From: CAYZTD01 sp964638155
GTDB taxonomy: Archaea; Thermoplasmatota; E2; DHVEG-1
Direction: 5' to 3'
NCBI GenBank assembly: GCA_964638155.1
Contig: CAZWYI010000023.1
Coordinates: 1 to 35,221 of the forward strand
Length of the DNA: 35,221 bases
Every line of letters starts with the position of its first letter. The first letter of the stretch is position 1. The notes beneath the pieces were generated by a model. It was not told the origin of the DNA. It was given only the letters and a program-made list of their open reading frames with translations, and made no database searches. Both the position numbers and the translations under genes were made by a program. Shown piece after piece: positions 32,772 to 35,221 of this stretch.

Positions 32772-33305
32772 TTACCATATATGGATTATATCTATTATAG
32801 TGTCGTTAAATGTTGAGAAGTTTTTGTTATTATTTATAATACAATTTTTGTATTTTTTTCCAATTTCAGGGTAGACTATTCTTTCGTTGCCAATCTCATA
32901 ATAAATCATCCCTTTATCAATAGTATTAAAACCTATCAAGTTATACATATAGAGTTTTTCACTCATTATAACCTGCACATAGGCACACCTTAAACCTTTA
33001 TTCTTTGCAGTATCTATGCCCTCCTTTGTTGATTTTAAACTGTAGTTATTAATAAATTTTTCAACCTCTTGGAAAAACGGGTTGTGCAATTCATATTCAT
33101 TTCCTTTTTTATATTCTTCTAGTTTTGATTTATTTTCATCAAGGAAATTTAGCAGCCGATATGACACATTTTCCAGTGTTCTAATTTCTTTTTTAATTTC
33201 ATTTACTTCATTATTATAAGACCTGTATGAAATTGTAATAACTGTGGAAATCATCAAACTAATCATTGTTATTATAAAAAGTAAAGTGTTTACTTTTTTT
33301 ACCAG
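32772..33305 (-). CDS. Membrane-tethered protein, apparently catalytically dead paralogue of the next gene upstream
   Basis: From the first ATG (33266) the product has 164 residues and a cut N-terminal helix. The frame stays open upstream and reads VKKVNTLLFIIT, which completes a signal anchor. No ATG, GTG or TTG exists there, but a CTG at 33305 lies six bases after GAGGTGGT, within the end of the preceding gene. That start gives 177 residues and is used here. After the helix come a coiled-coil-like stretch and a domain aligning with the paralogue (GLRCAYVQV, TIDKGMIYYEI, PEIGKKYKNCIIN, final HIW). The paralogue's putative Cys and His sites are absent (SLKSTKEGID; LYMYNLIGF). The function is unknown; it may be a pseudoenzyme partner. 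Confidence 0.7.
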   Translation of the reverse strand: MVKKVNTLLFIITMISLMISTVITISYRSYNNEVNEIKKEIRTLENVSYRLLNFLDENKSKLEEYKKGNEYELHNPFFQEVEKFINNYSLKSTKEGIDTAKNKGLRCAYVQVIMSEKLYMYNLIGFNTIDKGMIYYEIGNERIVYPEIGKKYKNCIINNNKNFSTFNDTIIDIIHIW

Positions 33306-33895
33306 TATAGTACCACCTCTGTAATAATATTTCCTTCGGGATAATTATCTGTATTTTCAGAGATGATGCATTCTTTCCAGTAATCTTTTCCAATTTCTGG
33401 TATAACTCTTTCATCAGTTTGAGGTTCGAAATATATAGTTCCTTTGTCCGTTGTTTTAAATGCTACAATTGCGTGTGGTGAAGCATCACCAATCATGTTT
33501 AGTACTACAAAAGCGCATCTGACCCCTTTTCTCTCGGCATTATTGTTAAAATCTTTTGAAAAATGATCGCAATTATAGTATTTAGGATCGTATTCATTCA
33601 GTTCTGTTTTGTCTTCATTAACAAAATTATATGCTTCTTCATAAGATGGATCATATAAATTTGTTTTATTTTTTTGTTTTATTAATATTGTTTGGTTGTA
33701 AGTATTTTTTATTTTTTTTTCTGTATAATTTATCTCTTTTTTTAATTCTTTTAAATTGTCCATTTTAGATAAAACCATTTGATTAGATTTTCTTATCTCT
33801 ATAAAAGTAGTTGATATTTGTATAAAACACAAAATTATTGATATCAAAAAAATCGATGTAATTATTAATTGTTTGGTATTTTCTCCTTTTTTCAT
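33299..33895 (-). CDS. Membrane-tethered Cys/His hydrolase-like protein (transglutaminase/papain-like)
   Basis: The protein has 198 residues from the ATG at 33895 (a TTG at 33910 is less likely). One N-terminal helix (IITSIFLISIILCFIQI) and a coiled-coil segment lead to an outside domain. That domain has YNCDHFSKDFNNNAERKGVR, ASPHAIVAFKTTDKGTIYFE, PQTDERV and PEIGKDYWKECI. The order Cys, His, Glu/Asp resembles papain-like or transglutaminase-like folds, with Cys in YNCDHFS and His in PHAIVAF as candidate catalytic residues. The substrate is unknown. The stop overlaps the start region of the downstream paralogue, so both are made together. Confidence 0.7.
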   Translation of the reverse strand: MKKGENTKQLIITSIFLISIILCFIQISTTFIEIRKSNQMVLSKMDNLKELKKEINYTEKKIKNTYNQTILIKQKNKTNLYDPSYEEAYNFVNEDKTELNEYDPKYYNCDHFSKDFNNNAERKGVRCAFVVLNMIGDASPHAIVAFKTTDKGTIYFEPQTDERVIPEIGKDYWKECIISENTDNYPEGNIITEVVLYW

Positions 33896-34036
33896 TTTGT
33901 TTTTACACAATGAAATTTTTGTTTTTAAAATTATTGTAATATTAGATTACATTATGTACTTAAAAATAATTAGATAAAAAAACAAGCTATTTTTGAAGAA
34001 ATTTTTAAAATTGTTTAGAAATAAAAAAGAAATGAT

Positions 34037-34060
34037 TGGAAGCGAGATTTTTAGCTTCCG
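34037..34060 (-). terminator. Hairpin terminator after the repeat-protein gene
   Basis: GGAAGC (34038-34043) pairs with GCTTCC (34054-34059). On the minus strand a T-rich tract follows about 20 bases beyond the stop of the gene ending at 34081. T runs also follow on the + strand. Confidence 0.5.
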
Positions 34061-34080
34061 TATTTTTTATTAAAGTATCT

Positions 34081-35095
34081 CTAAACATTGTTTATTATTA
34101 CACCGAAGTCTCCCCATTCTATACATCCAAGCAATGGGTCTGATAATCCGCCACAAAGCCAATCAAGTATTCCTAGTATCACACCAGCTGCAGCGATTAT
34201 AGCGCCGGTAGTAATACTCATACCCGGAGACATGGCTATTAATATGCCTATTGCTAGAGCTAATACTGCAGGATTCTTAAATATGAATTCAGCAGTATTT
34301 TGTACTATATTTGCTCCTACTTCTATTGCTTGCATAAGACAGGGGTTAATTAATTTTACTCCTACAATAAATCTATTTCCCTCTTCATCTCTTCCAAATC
34401 CAATTCGTCTTTGCAAAGGCATATTTTCAGGCGATTGCATTATCTCTTCTATATCTATATCGTTTGAGTCTAGCGTGTTTAATATGTATCTTTCTAAGGC
34501 TTTTCTTTCTTCAACATTCATTTTTGATCTTTCTTCAGCTAATTCAGGCACCATTTCTGAAACTTGGTATACATAAGATTCTTGTTTTTCTGATAAACCA
34601 TATTCATTAGCTATATCTTCTAGAGTCGTTTCTTCAACTTTTTCTTCTGAATTTTCATTAGCAGCAAGATGTTCGCAATATTTACATTCTTCTTTGGTTT
34701 CTGCTTTTACTGTTATGGGTCCTTTTTCTTGTTTGTCGTCTATTTGTGTTGTTGATACTTCTTTTTCTTGTTCTTTGGTTTCTGCTTTTACTGTTATGGG
34801 TCCTTTTTCTTGTTTGTCGTCTATTNNNNNNNNNNNNNNNNNNNNNNNNNNNNNNNNNNNNNNNNNNNNNNNNNNNNNNNNNNNNNNNNNNNNNNNNNNN
34901 NNNNNNNNNNNNNNNNNNNNNNNNNTGTGTTGTTGAGATTTCCTTAGAATCTCTGTCAACCGTCACTTTTTTTGCATCAAAATCACTTATCCTTTCTGAA
35001 ACGACCGATGAGACAGAAGTTCCAATAAAAAGTCCCACTATTATTATGCTTAGTAAACTCACCAGCGTCTTACTCTTTTTTATATCTCTTTTCAT
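34081..35095 (-). CDS. Secreted protein with 27-residue tandem repeats and hydrophobic C-terminus, interrupted by an assembly gap
   Basis: The start is ATG 35095 with GGTGAGG six bases upstream. A signal peptide (TLVSLLSIIIVGLFIGTSVS) is followed by KKVTVDRDSKEISTT, which looks like a degenerate repeat. 100 N then follow. Beyond the gap come repeats of 27 residues (IDDKQEKGPITVKAETKEQE, then KEVSTTQ), a CKYC motif, an acidic helical region (about 95 residues) and LINPCLMQAIEVGANIV. The last part is a Gly/Ala-rich region with two hydrophobic helices (VLALAIGILIAMSPGMS, TTGAIIAAAGVILGILDWLC) ending CIEWGDFGVIINNV. The two sides are out of frame only because 100 is an arbitrary gap length. I do not recognise the family. 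The pro-region plus hydrophobic Cys-bearing tail loosely recalls bacteriocin precursors; this is speculative. Confidence 0.65.
34693..34825 (-). repeat. 81-bp tandem repeats truncated by the gap
   Basis: TTTGGTTTCTGC and its following sequence recur at an exact period of 81 bases (27 codons). The second unit runs into the N run. The number of units in the genome is unknown. Confidence 0.9.
34826..34925. other. Assembly gap, exactly 100 N
   Basis: The round length marks a placeholder of unknown real size. It falls inside the tandem repeats, the usual cause of such a break. Confidence 0.98.
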
Positions 35096-35175
35096 ATTTT
35101 TCCTCACCTTGTAACTTTAAAGGCATTCGAGCCAATTAAGATATACTCTGTGATTAATGATATATAAATATTTCC
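35096..35175 (-). promoter_or_regulatory. Promoter and ribosome binding site of the repeat-protein gene
   Basis: On the minus strand a TATA-like ATATTTATATATC lies at about 35156-35170 and GGTGAGG at 35102-35108. This implies a short leader, unlike the leaderless-looking genes nearby. Confidence 0.5.
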
Positions 35176-35196
35176 TGTAAAAATGTCATATTTGGA

Positions 35197-35221
35197 TTTT
35201 TTTTTTTTTTTTTTTTTTTTT
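35197..35221. repeat. Homopolymer run of 25 T at the sequence end
   Basis: The window ends in uninterrupted T. It probably marks a contig end caused by low complexity or a library artefact. Confidence 0.8.

Noticed and set aside
34693..34825. CRISPR-like repetition
   Set aside because: The units are contiguous 81-base coding repeats that keep frame, with no spacers and no cas genes nearby.

Overview
The window is AT-rich and archaeal. It encodes ABCE1/RLI, an archaeal-type RPA with a zinc finger plus its COG3390-type partner, archaeal D-aminoacyl-tRNA deacylase (DtdA), an alkyltransferase-endonuclease V fusion of the kind known from Ferroplasma, and an Mbh/Mrp-type antiporter module. TATA-like boxes lie close to several start codons, and ribosome binding sites are GGTGA/GGAGG. 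The gene set, with a secreted C25 (gingipain-like) peptidase, fits a peptide-degrading Thermoplasmatota-like euryarchaeon (for example the MBG-D/Thermoprofundales type). That placement is inference. No rRNA, tRNA, CRISPR array or insertion sequence was seen.

Layout. (1) 1-12261: a block of large secreted proteins on the + strand. It holds the end of one modular protein, a 1166-residue paralogue, a frameshifted orphan C-terminal cassette, a 1666-residue C25 peptidase, and a 750-residue membrane-anchored protein. The first four share a C-terminal Ig-like module. Parts of the block are extremely T+G-rich and show recent duplication and deletion scars. (2) 12312-15830: a small membrane protein coupled to a tandem winged-helix regulator, the alkyltransferase-EndoV fusion, dtdA with an abnormal 5' end, and three small genes. 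(3) 15927-19229: a NosD-like beta-helix membrane protein convergent with the RPA operon. (4) 19291-23919: fhs and ftcD divergent from hutI, the lower histidine degradation pathway feeding one-carbon units into tetrahydrofolate. (5) 23920-24336: a 417-base non-coding stretch with hairpins. (6) 24337-30300: an eight-gene cation/proton antiporter operon, then an amino acid permease with an EIIA-like tail. (7) 30297-35095, minus strand: a membrane protein with a duplicated cytosolic motif, ABCE1, a paralogous pair of membrane-tethered Cys/His proteins of which one looks catalytically dead, and a secreted repeat protein broken by a 100-N assembly gap. The sequence ends in a run of 25 T.

Working together: extracellular proteolysis (C25), amino acid uptake (permease), histidine breakdown (HutI, FtcD) with possible ATP recovery by reversed formate-THF ligase, and an ion-gradient module form a coherent peptide-fermenting picture. 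The most unusual signals are the recombining surface-protein cassettes, the DtdA and 33305 genes without a normal start codon, the altered alkyltransferase active site, the active/dead Cys-His pair, and the permease-EIIA fusion.
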